58,232 bases of DNA from Psychrobacter sp. (GCA_029267175.1 JARIDJ010000003.1:1-58232); one strand, 5' to 3'. Counted from the first letter of the stretch, positions 20,207 to 30,654 are shown. Notes: generated from the letters alone by a model not told the origin. Translations and numbers: made by a program.

Positions 20207-22426
20207 TCAAAGTTTCTCCTCAGGAGTTGCGATGACTTCTGGCTGCGCATCTAGCATCAGCTGCGCCGCTTCATAGATGTAGACCTCATCTTCTGGCAAC
20301 TCTGGGCGCTCGCTTTGCTTCATCTGACTACGCTCTTCAAACTTAGCATCCATTGCCGCCTGATAAGTATTCCAATTGGCATAAGGGCTAGAGCCTATCG
20401 CTATTTGTCTTTTGTTTTCAGCTTCAAGCGAGCGCCGCTCGATAAGCTTCATTTTTGCACGGCGCTTATTGATATCTAAATCAATAGGTTTTTTCTCATC
20501 GTCCATATCACGAATATCATTTAAGGTCGATAAATAAACAAAATGCGGATTTTGTTGTTGACGTATTTTTGATTGCTGATTCAAGGTCTTTAGCGTATCA
20601 GAGCTAAATTTACCTTCAGGCTTGTAAGCCGCTGTTTTGATAGTATCCCATGGCAGCGCATTTTTTTGGGCACGTTCGCCGAAGGTAGCATCGTCATAGA
20701 TATTGACTAGCTCTACATCTGGTATGACGCCTTTATTCTGTGTACTACCGCCAGTGATACGATAAAACTTACGCTGAGTCAAAGTCGCTGAGCCCAAAGC
20801 TAGACTATCTAGCTGTATTTGCGCTGAGCCCTTACCAGTAGTAGTGTTACCAACGACCAACCCGCGACCGTAGTCCTGAATAGCCGCGGCAAAGATCTCA
20901 CTAGCCGAGGCAGAGGCTAAATTGGTAAGGACGACTAGCTTGCCATCATAGAGCTGCTTACCGCCATCATCATCACGGTAGACTTGGATATTGCCGCGGT
21001 TATCACGGATTTGTACTAATGGCCCACTCTTGATAAATAAACCCAGCATCTTAGCCACTTCATCTAGCGAGCCACCCGGATCATTACGTAAGTCAATCAC
21101 CAAGCCATCGATGTTTTGTTTATTGAGCTCTTTGACCGCGTTTTCGGTATCTATACTGACGCTACGATAATCCTCACCGTTACGACGAGCTCGGTAATTT
21201 AGATAAAAACTTGGTATCTCAAGCACTCCGATACGTTTGGTAGTGACCTGATTATTGTTATCAGTATAAGGCATCTCAATCACGCGCTGAGTAACGCCAG
21301 ATTCTTCTTGTTGGATAATGTCGCGTACAACAGTAACCGTACGAGCGCTAGCATCAGGACTGTTTGGCTGACGCAGCTTTAGCGTGACAGAAGTACCGCG
21401 CTTACCACGGATAAGACTAACAATCTCGCGAGTCGACCAACCAATGACATCGGTCATAGTCTTGCCGTCTTTGGCGATGCCGATGATCAAGTCATTAGGT
21501 TTGATTTGACCGGTCTTGGCTGCAGGACCGCCATCCACTAAGGTAACGATACGGGTATAATCTGGGTTTTTACGATCTGGACGGATGGAGACACCAATGC
21601 CCTCTAGCTGTAGGCTTGACTGTATTTGTAACTCGTTAGCTTGTACTGGCGCATAATAATTACTGTGCGGATCGTAGGTGAGCATGGCGGTATTGAGCAC
21701 CGTTTCCATAATCTCGTCATCTTTGAGACGATCCATCTGCCCTTGTTGTCTCGTTAGACGATTTAGTAAGATCTCGCTTGGCGTACGCTGATCATCACGG
21801 ACCAAATCCTGACCGCGAGTAATATCTGGATCATCCAAAAAGACTTTTTCTTTGGCCTTTTCACTCTCTTGACCTAAAGTAATACTCATCAGCTGAAACT
21901 TAAGCTGACGCGCCCAGTAGTCGCGCTGAGCTTTTTTGGTCTTAAAGTGAGGAAGCTTTTCGCGATCAAGAATAATAGTCTCATTACCAGTCAAGTCAAT
22001 TTTGGTTTTGAGCATTTTATTAGCCATCTCAAAATACTCACTTGAGCGGGTGCGGTAGCGCTCAAATATCTCTACGCCCGCCGATAAGTCCCCACGCTTA
22101 AGCCTGCTACCAAAATCATCAGCATATTTTTTCTTAAACTCATCGACGTCCGACTGCAAAAACAGCGTATGGTTGGGATCTAAGCTATCGATATACATAT
22201 CTAAGATCTTGCTACCCATCTCACTATTGAGCGGTTGATTCAAATAGTGGCTACGATCTAACAGGGCGGCTACTTGCCGGGTGGTAATCTTCTGTTCAGG
22301 GGTTTGGACAAAACTTTCAGTGTCGGTATTGGCTACCGCTGTACCATAGCTTTGGGTCAATATAGCGCCGACGACACCAATTGAGGCAATGCTTAGTAAC
22401 CATTGTGCGGGTTGTTTTTTCATCAT
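20207..22426 (-). CDS. prc: Tail-specific carboxy-terminal protease Prc (S41 family)
   Basis: A 739-residue periplasmic protease. An N-terminal signal peptide (about residues 1-32) is followed by the Prc N-terminal domain, a PDZ domain (about 265-350, with GIGVSIRP and KPNDLIIGI) and the S41 catalytic domain. S507 in ASASASEIF and K532 in TTGKGSAQ form the Ser-Lys dyad, 25 residues apart as in E. coli Prc. Prc trims or degrades envelope proteins, including peptidoglycan hydrolases and penicillin-binding protein 3 in E. coli. The divergent neighbour nagZ acts in cell-wall recycling, though no shared regulation is shown. Confidence 0.95.
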   Translation of the reverse strand: MMKKQPAQWLLSIASIGVVGAILTQSYGTAVANTDTESFVQTPEQKITTRQVAALLDRSHYLNQPLNSEMGSKILDMYIDSLDPNHTLFLQSDVDEFKKKYADDFGSRLKRGDLSAGVEIFERYRTRSSEYFEMANKMLKTKIDLTGNETIILDREKLPHFKTKKAQRDYWARQLKFQLMSITLGQESEKAKEKVFLDDPDITRGQDLVRDDQRTPSEILLNRLTRQQGQMDRLKDDEIMETVLNTAMLTYDPHSNYYAPVQANELQIQSSLQLEGIGVSIRPDRKNPDYTRIVTLVDGGPAAKTGQIKPNDLIIGIAKDGKTMTDVIGWSTREIVSLIRGKRGTSVTLKLRQPNSPDASARTVTVVRDIIQQEESGVTQRVIEMPYTDNNNQVTTKRIGVLEIPSFYLNYRARRNGEDYRSVSIDTENAVKELNKQNIDGLVIDLRNDPGGSLDEVAKMLGLFIKSGPLVQIRDNRGNIQVYRDDDGGKQLYDGKLVVLTNLASASASEIFAAAIQDYGRGLVVGNTTTGKGSAQIQLDSLALGSATLTQRKFYRITGGSTQNKGVIPDVELVNIYDDATFGERAQKNALPWDTIKTAAYKPEGKFSSDTLKTLNQQSKIRQQQNPHFVYLSTLNDIRDMDDEKKPIDLDINKRRAKMKLIERRSLEAENKRQIAIGSSPYANWNTYQAAMDAKFEERSQMKQSERPELPEDEVYIYEAAQLMLDAQPEVIATPEEKL

Positions 22427-22905
22427 ATCTACCTAGTTGTCTTAAGATTTATCTTAAGTAAAAATATAAACAGCAGTCCATTACAGTATAGCTATGCTTA
22501 ATAGCCGTTGTGGCAAAAAGGCGGTAGTCAATTATCTAGCGCTTAGAGCTTAAATATCAATGCCACTGATGCCAGCTAATTTATTATAAAATCAATCAAT
22601 ATTATCATGATTCATTATATTGCGCTGTCTCAATCTGTATAAGCAAACTTTCTATTATATTTATAATCATGCTGTTGCTAGTATTAGCTTTGCTTAAGCT
22701 AATCGCTAAACGAACGCTCAGCTTCTAACTGTATCCATAACGAGCACAATAGCTTATCCAATGACTGTTATAATAAAGAGTATGATTATTTAACTCTGAC
22801 AGTTGGCCTTAAAGTATACAATATAATTCTTAGACTCATAATCAGCCCAAAAATCAGATTTATAGCGGCTAATCTAATGAGCAGTAATGTTTTGGAGAAC
22901 AGACC
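22427..22905. other. Spacer between divergent prc and nagZ
   Basis: No gene or RNA is seen in these 479 bases. The region must hold both promoters. TATAAT boxes occur near 22768 and 22820, but neither has a good -35 at normal spacing. Confidence 0.4.
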
Positions 22906-24039
22906 ATGTACGGCGTATTGATGACTGATATCGGTAGCACTGCTTTGACAGCTGATGATGTCAGCTTAATTGAACAAGCTCAAGTCGGCGGTATTATTTT
23001 ATTCGCTCGCAATGTCGAAGATGCGGCGCAGGTGCGTCGTCTCTGCGATGATATTCGTTACTACAATCCTGATATTTTGATCGGTGTTGACCAAGAAGGC
23101 GGACGAGTAGCGCGGCTACGCGAAGGCTTTACGCCGCTACCAGCTATGGGAAAGTTAGGAGCATTATTTGAGCAAAACCCTAGTGAAGCTTTGAGCTGTG
23201 CTTATGATTGTGGCTACTTGATGGCGGCAGAAGTGTTGGCAGTGGGTATCGATTTGAGCTTTGCCCCAGTGCTAGATACAGATGGCGTCAGCCAAGTGAT
23301 TGGCGATCGCAGCTTTCATAAAGACCCACAAATTATCACCGCTTTAGCTACTCAATTCATGCGTGGAATGCGCGCGGCAGGCATGGCAACTACTGGCAAG
23401 CACTTCCCCGGTCATGGCGGGGTTGCCTCTGATTCGCATGTGGCTGAGGCGATTGACACGCGTAGCCTTGATGAGATTATCAGTCATGATATGCAGCCAT
23501 TTGCCCAAACTCTGCCATGGCTTGATGCTTTGATGCCAGCGCACGTCATCTTCTCGCAAATCGATAATAAACCAGCAGGATTTTCTAAGATTTGGTTAAA
23601 AGATATCATTCGCGAGCAATTGAAGTTTGATGGAGTGATCTTCTCTGATGACTTATCGATGGCAGGCGCGCAGGCAGCAGGCGACGTGAGCGAGCGTGTG
23701 CGTGCTGCTATCAATGCTGGCTGCGATATTGCGCTAGTCTGCAATGATAGAGTGGCGGCGCACGAAGCGGCAGAGGCAGTACAAGACCTGCCCTATCCTG
23801 ATCAGCAACGTCTAAAAAACATGCGCGGACAAATTCCAAAGTGGCTAGGCGATCTGTCGTCTACCTGTCAGCAGTTTGAGCATTGGTCGCAGGCTAGGCA
23901 TAATGTCATGCAAACCTTTTTTAGTATGCAAACTGAAAAGCTGGATAGTAATATAGATGGTATCCATGCGCTAGGTAGCGCCAATTCTCTAGACGAAGAG
24001 GACTTAACAGATTTAAGAGATCCTACCGATTATAAATAA
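22906..24039 (+). CDS. nagZ: Beta-N-acetylglucosaminidase NagZ (GH3)
   Basis: A 377-residue cytoplasmic GH3 enzyme that removes N-acetylglucosamine from anhydromuropeptides during peptidoglycan recycling. The protein shows GVDQEGGRVARL, KHFPGHG at residues 165-171, the Asp-His dyad in SDSH (D176, H178) and the nucleophile region FSDDLSM (D248). The C-terminus carries an extra acidic tail of about 30 residues. In other bacteria NagZ products induce AmpC, but no ampC or ampR is in the window. A bidirectional terminator follows. Confidence 0.95.
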   Translation: MYGVLMTDIGSTALTADDVSLIEQAQVGGIILFARNVEDAAQVRRLCDDIRYYNPDILIGVDQEGGRVARLREGFTPLPAMGKLGALFEQNPSEALSCAYDCGYLMAAEVLAVGIDLSFAPVLDTDGVSQVIGDRSFHKDPQIITALATQFMRGMRAAGMATTGKHFPGHGGVASDSHVAEAIDTRSLDEIISHDMQPFAQTLPWLDALMPAHVIFSQIDNKPAGFSKIWLKDIIREQLKFDGVIFSDDLSMAGAQAAGDVSERVRAAINAGCDIALVCNDRVAAHEAAEAVQDLPYPDQQRLKNMRGQIPKWLGDLSSTCQQFEHWSQARHNVMQTFFSMQTEKLDSNIDGIHALGSANSLDEEDLTDLRDPTDYK

Positions 24040-24103
24040 TTGACTTAGTTTCTGATTTAGCCCTACGGCTGGTTTGCTTCTAGAGACTCACATTACAAGC
24101 ATA

Positions 24104-24134
24104 AAAAAACTGCATCTCTAAGATGCAGTTTTTT
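24104..24134. terminator. Bidirectional terminator between nagZ and the OmpA-family gene
   Basis: A perfect 14-bp stem (24104-24117 with 24121-24134) has a CTA loop, with A6 on the left and T6 on the right. Confidence 0.9.
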
Positions 24135-24184
24135 AATTTGTCTTATATTGTAGGTATTAACTTTATGCTTGCCAACTGTAAGCT

Positions 24185-25837
24185 TTACTGAGCATTTGGA
24201 TCTAGAGCAGTACCCTTACTTGGATCATCACCATCTGGTAATACATCATCATTGTTGTTATCAAGCGGGTTTAGATCTGGATCTAACATATCACCATCAG
24301 CATTCATATTATTACCTGTCGTACCCATACCTACGTCACCGTTATTTCCAGCAGTAACCGCAATACCATTATCATCCTCTGTTGCCATGCTTTCGTCATA
24401 CACCGTAAATTCGATACGACGGTTGCGGAAACGACCTTGTTCAGTAGCATTAGTAGCGATAGGATCCGTCTCGCCTTTACCTTTGGTCGACAGCTTACTA
24501 GCATCAACGCCTTTAGAGATTAAATAATCTTTAACTGAGTTGGCACGCTCTTGTGACAATTCCATATTGTAGGCGTTAGAAGCTTGTGAATCGGTATGAC
24601 CAATAATCATTAACTCCATATCAGGAACTTCGGTGATAATTTTTGCAGCACGATCTAAGAAAGGTTTATTGACATCTGGAATAAATGCTTTATCAAGCTC
24701 AAAGTTAATAACTTGTAAACTCAGCGCTCGTGCTACATCACGTGGATCTGGGTTTTCACCTAAATTATTTACTGCCGCTTCAGCAGCTACTAAGCTATTA
24801 TCAATCTCACCTTGCAAATCAAGCGGACCCTCAGCCTCTACTGTCAGGCCAGGAGCAGCAGCTTGCAAATCAGAAACTAATTTACTAAGTATATCTTGAT
24901 CAGCAGAGTTGACAACAATTCTATCGCCTTTGATAATCATGCTAGCATCTGGTACCGCTTTAAAGATAGATAAAATCTGCGCTAAGTTTTCTGCCGCTGG
25001 CATGTCAGTTGCAAAACTATCATCAATATCGGTTCGGCACTTATCCGATTCACCAAAAGCATCATTAATAGCATTCATCACGTTCATTTGTAAGGCTTCA
25101 TCACCTACATTTAAACGGCAAGCATATAAAGTATTATCTTCACCCATAGCAATACGTAATGAAGCAGGCTCAATAGCGGCAGCGACTACGGTTTGTTGCT
25201 CCTCTTCTACCGGATCCGTCACAACTACTGGTGTCGCTACTGGCTCTGGATTGTCTTGGCAACCTCTAAGTAGCGCCCAAGCCAATGCCGCCAGAATAAT
25301 CAGACCAATAATAGGCAACAGAGCTTTCATAAAGCTACCGCTTTTTTCTTCTTCACGCACTAGCGGCGCCATACTAGTCGTATCTGAAATACGCTCGCCA
25401 GCTGGTGCGCCGACAACCATGCCTGCAGGGACTATACCCGCTGCCCATGCTGGAATATGATGTTGATAACTTGAGAGATTGTCATTCAAAAACTGCGGCA
25501 CAGGAGTCGTGCCTGCTAAGCTTTTGATCTCATGAAAAGCTAAAGGCGCTGCCATAGCTACTAGGCCACGTGCTGCTGTGGCATCAACGTTATGCTTAGC
25601 AGCAAGTTCGCGTGAGATTTGATCACGATGGCTACCATCGGTCCAGACCCGATCATAAAAGCCCTGATCATCACGGGCAATATTATCGTTAGCAAAGCGG
25701 TTGTAAGTGTCATTATCTGCTAAACGAGCCGCAAAAATAGCATAGAACTGCTCTAATAAGCTTTTTTTGGCAGGGTTGTTGTCATCTCCTAACACCGCTG
25801 GGGTCACGGTACGTGTTAAATGACTAATAATATCCAT
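24185..25837 (-). CDS. OmpA-family envelope protein with N-terminal cytoplasmic domain
   Basis: A 550-residue protein in four parts. Residues 1-135 are a helical domain that appears cytoplasmic (LGDDNNPAKKSLLEQFYAIF). A membrane span follows at about 169-191. Residues about 225-345 are a periplasmic domain, possibly BON-like, with two cysteines (C240, C267). Residues about 374-481 are an OmpA-like peptidoglycan-binding domain with INFELDKAFI, IGHTDSQASN and RNRRIEF. The tail is Asn/Asp-rich. A strong GGAGGAGAA ribosome site precedes the ATG. It likely links the inner membrane to peptidoglycan. An upstream paralogue on the same strand shares all parts except the OmpA domain. Confidence 0.85.
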   Translation of the reverse strand: MDIISHLTRTVTPAVLGDDNNPAKKSLLEQFYAIFAARLADNDTYNRFANDNIARDDQGFYDRVWTDGSHRDQISRELAAKHNVDATAARGLVAMAAPLAFHEIKSLAGTTPVPQFLNDNLSSYQHHIPAWAAGIVPAGMVVGAPAGERISDTTSMAPLVREEEKSGSFMKALLPIIGLIILAALAWALLRGCQDNPEPVATPVVVTDPVEEEQQTVVAAAIEPASLRIAMGEDNTLYACRLNVGDEALQMNVMNAINDAFGESDKCRTDIDDSFATDMPAAENLAQILSIFKAVPDASMIIKGDRIVVNSADQDILSKLVSDLQAAAPGLTVEAEGPLDLQGEIDNSLVAAEAAVNNLGENPDPRDVARALSLQVINFELDKAFIPDVNKPFLDRAAKIITEVPDMELMIIGHTDSQASNAYNMELSQERANSVKDYLISKGVDASKLSTKGKGETDPIATNATEQGRFRNRRIEFTVYDESMATEDDNGIAVTAGNNGDVGMGTTGNNMNADGDMLDPDLNPLDNNNDDVLPDGDDPSKGTALDPNAQ

Positions 25838-26231
25838 AATAGTTCTCCTCCAATTGTTATCATTTATTTATTTTTAAGTTCATATTAAGGTTAAATACAC
25901 GGTTATATTTTTAGATAGAACCTTATTTCAATAAAACCTTATATTTACCATAATATTGATAGTTTCTGGTTTGACTCATAGCTGAGCAGTAATGTATAGC
26001 TCAGCACCTTATATAAGTATGACTGTCATTAAGCTAACTATTTAACTCAATTAAAATCATTATAAAAGGGATGTGTACAACCTCACAATAAAAGGGCTGT
26101 TGTGCAAATGATACATTAAGTAATGATTGAGAGGTAACGCGTAACTTTGACGCGTATATCGGTTGCTGTATTAACACACTACTCACAAATCTAACTACTA
26201 CGCAGGTCACTTTTATAGGGCATAAGAGATA
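25838..26231. other. Spacer between the two paralogous envelope genes
   Basis: These 394 AT-rich bases hold no gene. The promoter of the OmpA-family gene is expected here on the minus strand; no clear terminator for the upstream paralogue was found. Confidence 0.4.
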
Positions 26232-27860
26232 TTATTTAGCTGTAGCGTTGGGCTCTACTCTCGCTTCGTTACGCAGTTGTTCAGCAACTATAATACTATT
26301 GGCTAGATCATCTGCTTCAGCCGTAGACATATTACCTCCTGTTCTGTCATTGATAGGCGCTCTATTAGCTACGCCAAAACTGCTATTATTACTAGGTAAG
26401 CTACTATCAGCTCTAGTATTGATAGCGTCATTGTCGGCGTTACTACTGCTACTAAAACTATTTTCATCAGCTTGATCGTTAACAGTATCCTTTGCCTGCT
26501 CGCTATTTTGCTGCTCAAACTCGTCAATGGGCATTAGCGCTGGTTGCTCTGTATTCGTATTATTTTGTGTAGCGGCTAAAGGCGCAGTAGTAGTGATAAT
26601 GGCCGTAGGCGCCAAAGCTCTCATATCCATCAGCAAACGCTGTGATAGCGCATCATCAGGCGACTCGATAGTAATAACATTATTTTGCAGCTGTAATCGA
26701 GCAAAAGGTACAGAGCGTAATAAAGTAAATAAACTAGGCAGCAAACCCACGTTAAGGTTGTTTAGGTCATTGGCAACGCCAGCTTTTATAGTAAAGCTGC
26801 AAAGACTAGCTTGCTCACCAAAACTCATAGCCAAAGCCTGTTTAAGGCTCTCTTGCAAAACGCTATCACCAATGGTTGCACTGCAAGTATAGAGGCGACC
26901 GCTATCATCCACTGCTACTAGTAGCTCCACAGGCGTCAATACCGGAACGATAGCTTCAGGCGCGGCAGCTATAGGAGCTGTCTCCACCAGTACAGGCTCA
27001 GCGGTATTAATATAATTAGGCTTAACAACCAACAACCATAGCAAGGCCAAGGCAGCTATAGCGGCGACCAATAAAAAAAGTCTTAGCAGCAAATCGTTTC
27101 TTTTATTACGCTGGCGGGTGTTACTGATTTGACTCAAACTATGAGCGCTATTATCGATAGGAATTTGCAGCGCTGAAAGGCTATCGTCTTCAGTCTCTGT
27201 TACGCTTTGCTTTGATAGCATCGCTACGTTTGTTAGGTTATCACTACTAATTGCCGCAGTATTTTCATTTTCATTAGTAGTAGTAACAGCTTCGTCAGTC
27301 ATCGCTTTTTCAATACCGACTTTTTCAATACTGGTTTTATTCGTTGTTGCTGCTTTTATAGCTGCATCGTCAATAGCAGTAGCACTCTTATTACTGATAT
27401 CCTCTGTCAGCACTGACTCCGCCCAAATAGGAAGATAGTGCCGAATCTGCGATTGCTGCTGCTGTAAATAAGCAGGTAAGAATTGTCCTTTTGCCAACTC
27501 CTTAAGCTTGTGATAAGCCAAAGTAGTAGCGCTAGCGATCAAAACAACAGTAGCCTCAGTGTCGATATGATGAGTGACAGCCAATTCATCTACAATGAGC
27601 TGGCGTTGGTTTTTATCCTGCCATAACTGCATAAACATGGGATGATCAGTAAAAGCTGACACTACTGTGGGAGGCTTAGCTGGTTGCGGCGAGAGAGGCT
27701 GAGCAGTACTCTGTAGTAACTGGCTATAGACGTTAGCCGAGGCTAGACGAGCAATAAGGAGCGCATAAAATTGCTCTAGTAAACTGATCTTGGCAATACT
27801 CTGCTCGTCTCCAAGTATAGGTAGGCTGACACTTTGCTCAAGCTGTTCGATAATAGTCAT
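26232..27860 (-). CDS. Membrane protein paralogous to the OmpA-family neighbour but lacking the OmpA domain
   Basis: A 542-residue protein. Its first 145 residues match the N-terminal domain of the downstream gene (LGDEQSIAKISLLEQFYALLIARLA; then TLAYHKLKELAKGQFLPAYL). A long variable Thr/Ala/Glu linker leads to a membrane span at about 256-279. The following domain again has two cysteines (C326, C354) at nearly the same spacing, in LYTCSATIGDS and FGEQASLC. The C-terminal 110 residues are Asn/Ser/Asp-rich and contain no OmpA motif. No function is recognised. It may partner with, or compete with, its OmpA-bearing paralogue. Confidence 0.75.
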   Translation of the reverse strand: MTIIEQLEQSVSLPILGDEQSIAKISLLEQFYALLIARLASANVYSQLLQSTAQPLSPQPAKPPTVVSAFTDHPMFMQLWQDKNQRQLIVDELAVTHHIDTEATVVLIASATTLAYHKLKELAKGQFLPAYLQQQQSQIRHYLPIWAESVLTEDISNKSATAIDDAAIKAATTNKTSIEKVGIEKAMTDEAVTTTNENENTAAISSDNLTNVAMLSKQSVTETEDDSLSALQIPIDNSAHSLSQISNTRQRNKRNDLLLRLFLLVAAIAALALLWLLVVKPNYINTAEPVLVETAPIAAAPEAIVPVLTPVELLVAVDDSGRLYTCSATIGDSVLQESLKQALAMSFGEQASLCSFTIKAGVANDLNNLNVGLLPSLFTLLRSVPFARLQLQNNVITIESPDDALSQRLLMDMRALAPTAIITTTAPLAATQNNTNTEQPALMPIDEFEQQNSEQAKDTVNDQADENSFSSSSNADNDAINTRADSSLPSNNSSFGVANRAPINDRTGGNMSTAEADDLANSIIVAEQLRNEARVEPNATAK

Positions 27861-28156
27861 AAAATAGTCTTTACTGAGATTGGTTTGAGGTAGAATTCTT
27901 TAGCCATAGTATCGCTTTAGTAATATTATCTTAGTAAAGATTTTAATATCACTATACTTGTTAGCTATGCTTTATAATGTAAACTATAGCTGCTTTTTAA
28001 GCTTGTTTTTTTGGTAGCAATCGGCATATCAATAGCTAGTTATTAGAACATAATCTTTGCTGACTATTGGTAGTTTGCTTAGCCACTTTGGTATTTATTT
28101 ATATAGTCAATTATTTAAAGTTTTTTATCCATCAGGCGTTGCCTAAGGATTATCTT

Positions 28157-28765
28157 TTGCTGAATCATACCACTCTTATCATTATTATTACGGTGATTGT
28201 CAGCTTATTAGCTTGGCAAAACAAGCTGCTTTTTAATAGGCTTATCTTTTATCCACCCGCGGTAAGTGACGGCCAGTGGGATCGCTTCGTAACCCACGGT
28301 TTTATTCATGCCGATAGTATGCATTTGCTGTTTAATATGTTTACTTTGTACTTTTTTGGCCGCGCTATCGAAGGCTTATATAACCCCTTTTTAGGAGGTT
28401 ACGGGTTTGTCGCTTTTTATGTATTGGCTATTATAGTGGCAATGATACCGAGCTATATCAAAAATAAAAATAGCGCCAGTTATTTGAGTTTAGGGGCATC
28501 AGGCGGCGTATCGGCAGTGTTATTTGCCTATATTTTATTAGCGCCTTGGGATATGATTTACCTATTTGCTATTGTGCCTATTCCAGCTATTTTATTTGCA
28601 GTAGCCTATGTTGCTTATAGTATTTATGCCAATAATCGCGGCGGCTCAAACATCAATCACATGGCACATATGTGGGGCGGCGCTTTTGGGGTGATAGCCA
28701 CCATCGTTTTAGAGCCGCAAATATTACCGCACTTTATTAATGCTTTACTCTCGCCTGGCTTTTAG
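28157..28765 (+). CDS. Rhomboid-family intramembrane serine protease
   Basis: A protein of 202 residues from the preferred TTG, which has AAGGAT seven bases upstream. An alternative TTG at 28067 would add 30 residues. About six membrane helices are visible. The family's catalytic dyad is present: serine in GASGGVSAV (S115) and histidine in NHMAHMWGG (H171). The HGFIHADSMHLLFNMFTLYFFG segment is the rhomboid L1/TM2 signature. It should cleave membrane proteins within the inner membrane; substrates are unknown. It stands between unrelated genes, divergent from the envelope paralogue. Confidence 0.88.
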   Translation: MLNHTTLIIIITVIVSLLAWQNKLLFNRLIFYPPAVSDGQWDRFVTHGFIHADSMHLLFNMFTLYFFGRAIEGLYNPFLGGYGFVAFYVLAIIVAMIPSYIKNKNSASYLSLGASGGVSAVLFAYILLAPWDMIYLFAIVPIPAILFAVAYVAYSIYANNRGGSNINHMAHMWGGAFGVIATIVLEPQILPHFINALLSPGF

Positions 28766-28845
28766 CTCATAGTATTATAAAGCGATTGGTTTTAATGACC
28801 GTTAATTTTAGAGTATATAAAAAAGGATAGCTTAAGCAACTTATT

Positions 28846-29796
28846 ATGATTATAGATATTATAGGTGATATTCATGGTTATGCCGACAAGCTAGCAGGGC
28901 TATTGACGCAGTTAGGCTATGAGCATAATGGTCAATATTATGAGCCACCTGCCAATCATCGCGCCTTATTTATTGGTGATTTGATTGATCGCGGCTCGCA
29001 GCAACTACGTACTCTAGAGATTGTCTTTGCTATGATTGATGCTGGTGTCGCTGATGCGGTGATGGGCAATCACGAATATAATGCGCTAGCTTTTGCTACT
29101 CTTGATCCTTATAAAGAAGGGCAATACTTGCGTACCCATACTGAGCTGCATTTTCGTCAGCATGAGGCGTTTTTAAAAGAAGCCCCTTTTGGCTCCGATA
29201 GTCATCGCTATTGGCTTGAGCGTCTATATGAGATTCCGCTTTGGCTTGAGACCGACTATGCTTGTTTTGTGCATGCTTGCTGGGATGTCGATAGTATGGC
29301 CATACTAAAACCGCTTTTGACGCCTGATAATTGCCTAACCCCACAAGCTTTGATTGAAACCTCACAAGAGCCCTCTGTACCTTTTGACGCTCTAGAGCGA
29401 GTGCTAAAAGGGGTAGAAACGCCGTTACCTGATGGCTTAGTGATGGTCGATAAAGAAGGTACGGCGCGCTCGCGAGTAAGGGTGCGCTGGTGGCTTGATG
29501 AGCTGAATCAAAAAACCATTCATGAGATTGCTCGTGCGCCCAATTCTGGTTTGGCGCAAATCCCAGTAGATGCTTTGGCAGAAAACATAGACTTTGCGCT
29601 CAAGACTAATAAGCCTGTGTTTGTCGGACACTATTGGTTAACGGGTGAGCCGCAGCTATTGAGTCCACAAGTGGTTTGCATTGATTATTCAGCAGCGGTC
29701 GATAGTGGTTATCTGACTTGCTATCAGCTCGATACTGAAAAGCCTTTACCTTTAGATAAAGCTAATTTTGTACAGTATCATCATGACTACAGTTAA
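28846..29796 (+). CDS. Calcineurin-like metallophosphoesterase, ApaH/PrpE-like
   Basis: A 316-residue phosphoesterase. The metal-site motifs appear in order: GDIHGYADKL, GDLIDRGSQQLRTL and MGNHEYNALAF, then HACWD and a late GHYWLTGEP. This set is shared by ApaH (symmetrical diadenosine tetraphosphatase) and PP2A-like bacterial phosphatases, and the substrate cannot be fixed from motifs. The protein is longer than typical ApaH. It is followed 111 bases later by purE. Confidence 0.85.
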   Translation: MIIDIIGDIHGYADKLAGLLTQLGYEHNGQYYEPPANHRALFIGDLIDRGSQQLRTLEIVFAMIDAGVADAVMGNHEYNALAFATLDPYKEGQYLRTHTELHFRQHEAFLKEAPFGSDSHRYWLERLYEIPLWLETDYACFVHACWDVDSMAILKPLLTPDNCLTPQALIETSQEPSVPFDALERVLKGVETPLPDGLVMVDKEGTARSRVRVRWWLDELNQKTIHEIARAPNSGLAQIPVDALAENIDFALKTNKPVFVGHYWLTGEPQLLSPQVVCIDYSAAVDSGYLTCYQLDTEKPLPLDKANFVQYHHDYS

Positions 29797-29907
29797 AAGC
29801 ACTGTCATTTTGAATGAACGGTTATTTATATAAAAAGACAAATACAAACTTAGCTTTACGGCAATAGTAAAACTTTTGTATGATGGGATTTTTGAGGATA
29901 TTGTACT

Positions 29908-30453
29908 ATGAGCACCGCATCTATCGATCAACCTAGCCCTATTGACTCTCCTGCAGGTCAGCCCAAAGTCGGTATTATCATGGGCTCGCAGTCCGATTGG
30001 GCCACTATGAGCAGCGCTGCGCAGCTATTAGCAGATTTTGATATTGCCTTTGCTTGTGAAGTGGTCTCTGCCCATCGTACACCTGATAGACTCTTTGAGT
30101 ATGCCAAAACTGCCAAAGATAATGGCTTACAAGTGATTATCGCTGGTGCTGGCGGCGCGGCGCACCTGCCGGGTATGTGTGCTAGTCAGACAGCTCTACC
30201 TGTCCTTGGTGTGCCGGTCAAGTCCTCTATACTTAGCGGTTGGGATAGTCTACTCTCTATTGTACAGATGCCAAAAGGTGTCGCTGTTGGCACTTTAGCT
30301 ATCGGTACGGCAGGCGCTTATAATGCGGCATTATTAGCCATTCAAATACTAGCATTGCATGATAATGCTATCGCTGATAAATTAATGAGTTTACGCCAAA
30401 GTCAGACCGAGACTATCTTAGCTAGCCCAATCCCCGGCATTATGAATAGCTAA
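29908..30453 (+). CDS. purE: 5-(Carboxyamino)imidazole ribonucleotide mutase, class I PurE
   Basis: A 181-residue enzyme that converts N5-CAIR to CAIR in purine synthesis. Landmarks are [10 protein letters not shown], the active-site SAHRTP (residues 54-59), [11 protein letters not shown] and PVLGVPV. A 19-residue polar N-terminal extension precedes the core. The next gene is purK, which supplies its substrate. A possible imperfect hairpin (near 30541-30570) lies between them, so purK may be transcribed partly on its own. Confidence 0.96.
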   Translation: MSTASIDQPSPIDSPAGQPKVGIIMGSQSDWATMSSAAQLLADFDIAFACEVVSAHRTPDRLFEYAKTAKDNGLQVIIAGAGGAAHLPGMCASQTALPVLGVPVKSSILSGWDSLLSIVQMPKGVAVGTLAIGTAGAYNAALLAIQILALHDNAIADKLMSLRQSQTETILASPIPGIMNS

Positions 30454-30654
30454 TAGCTGATTTATAAAAAATGAGCGACGACAAATCAATTTTTGAATCG
30501 TTTTACTTGATATTTATTATTAGATGCGTTCTACTAAACCTAAGGTGCCTATAGTAATAGCGCGCCTTTTGTTATTTTTGCTAGGATCTAAATCTCAATA
30601 ACTTGTTAATAACCCTAAATCCACTGCACCTATTGTCAAATTAAAGAGCCTGCT

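Noticed and set aside
24252..25460. Several open frames on the plus strand within the OmpA-family gene
   Set aside because: They are antisense shadows of a gene with clear domains, a strong ribosome site and a proper terminator.
28067..28156. Longer start for the rhomboid gene (TTG at 28067)
   Set aside because: It lacks a ribosome site, while the TTG at 28157 has AAGGAT at good spacing and leaves the full rhomboid core; the longer form is not excluded.
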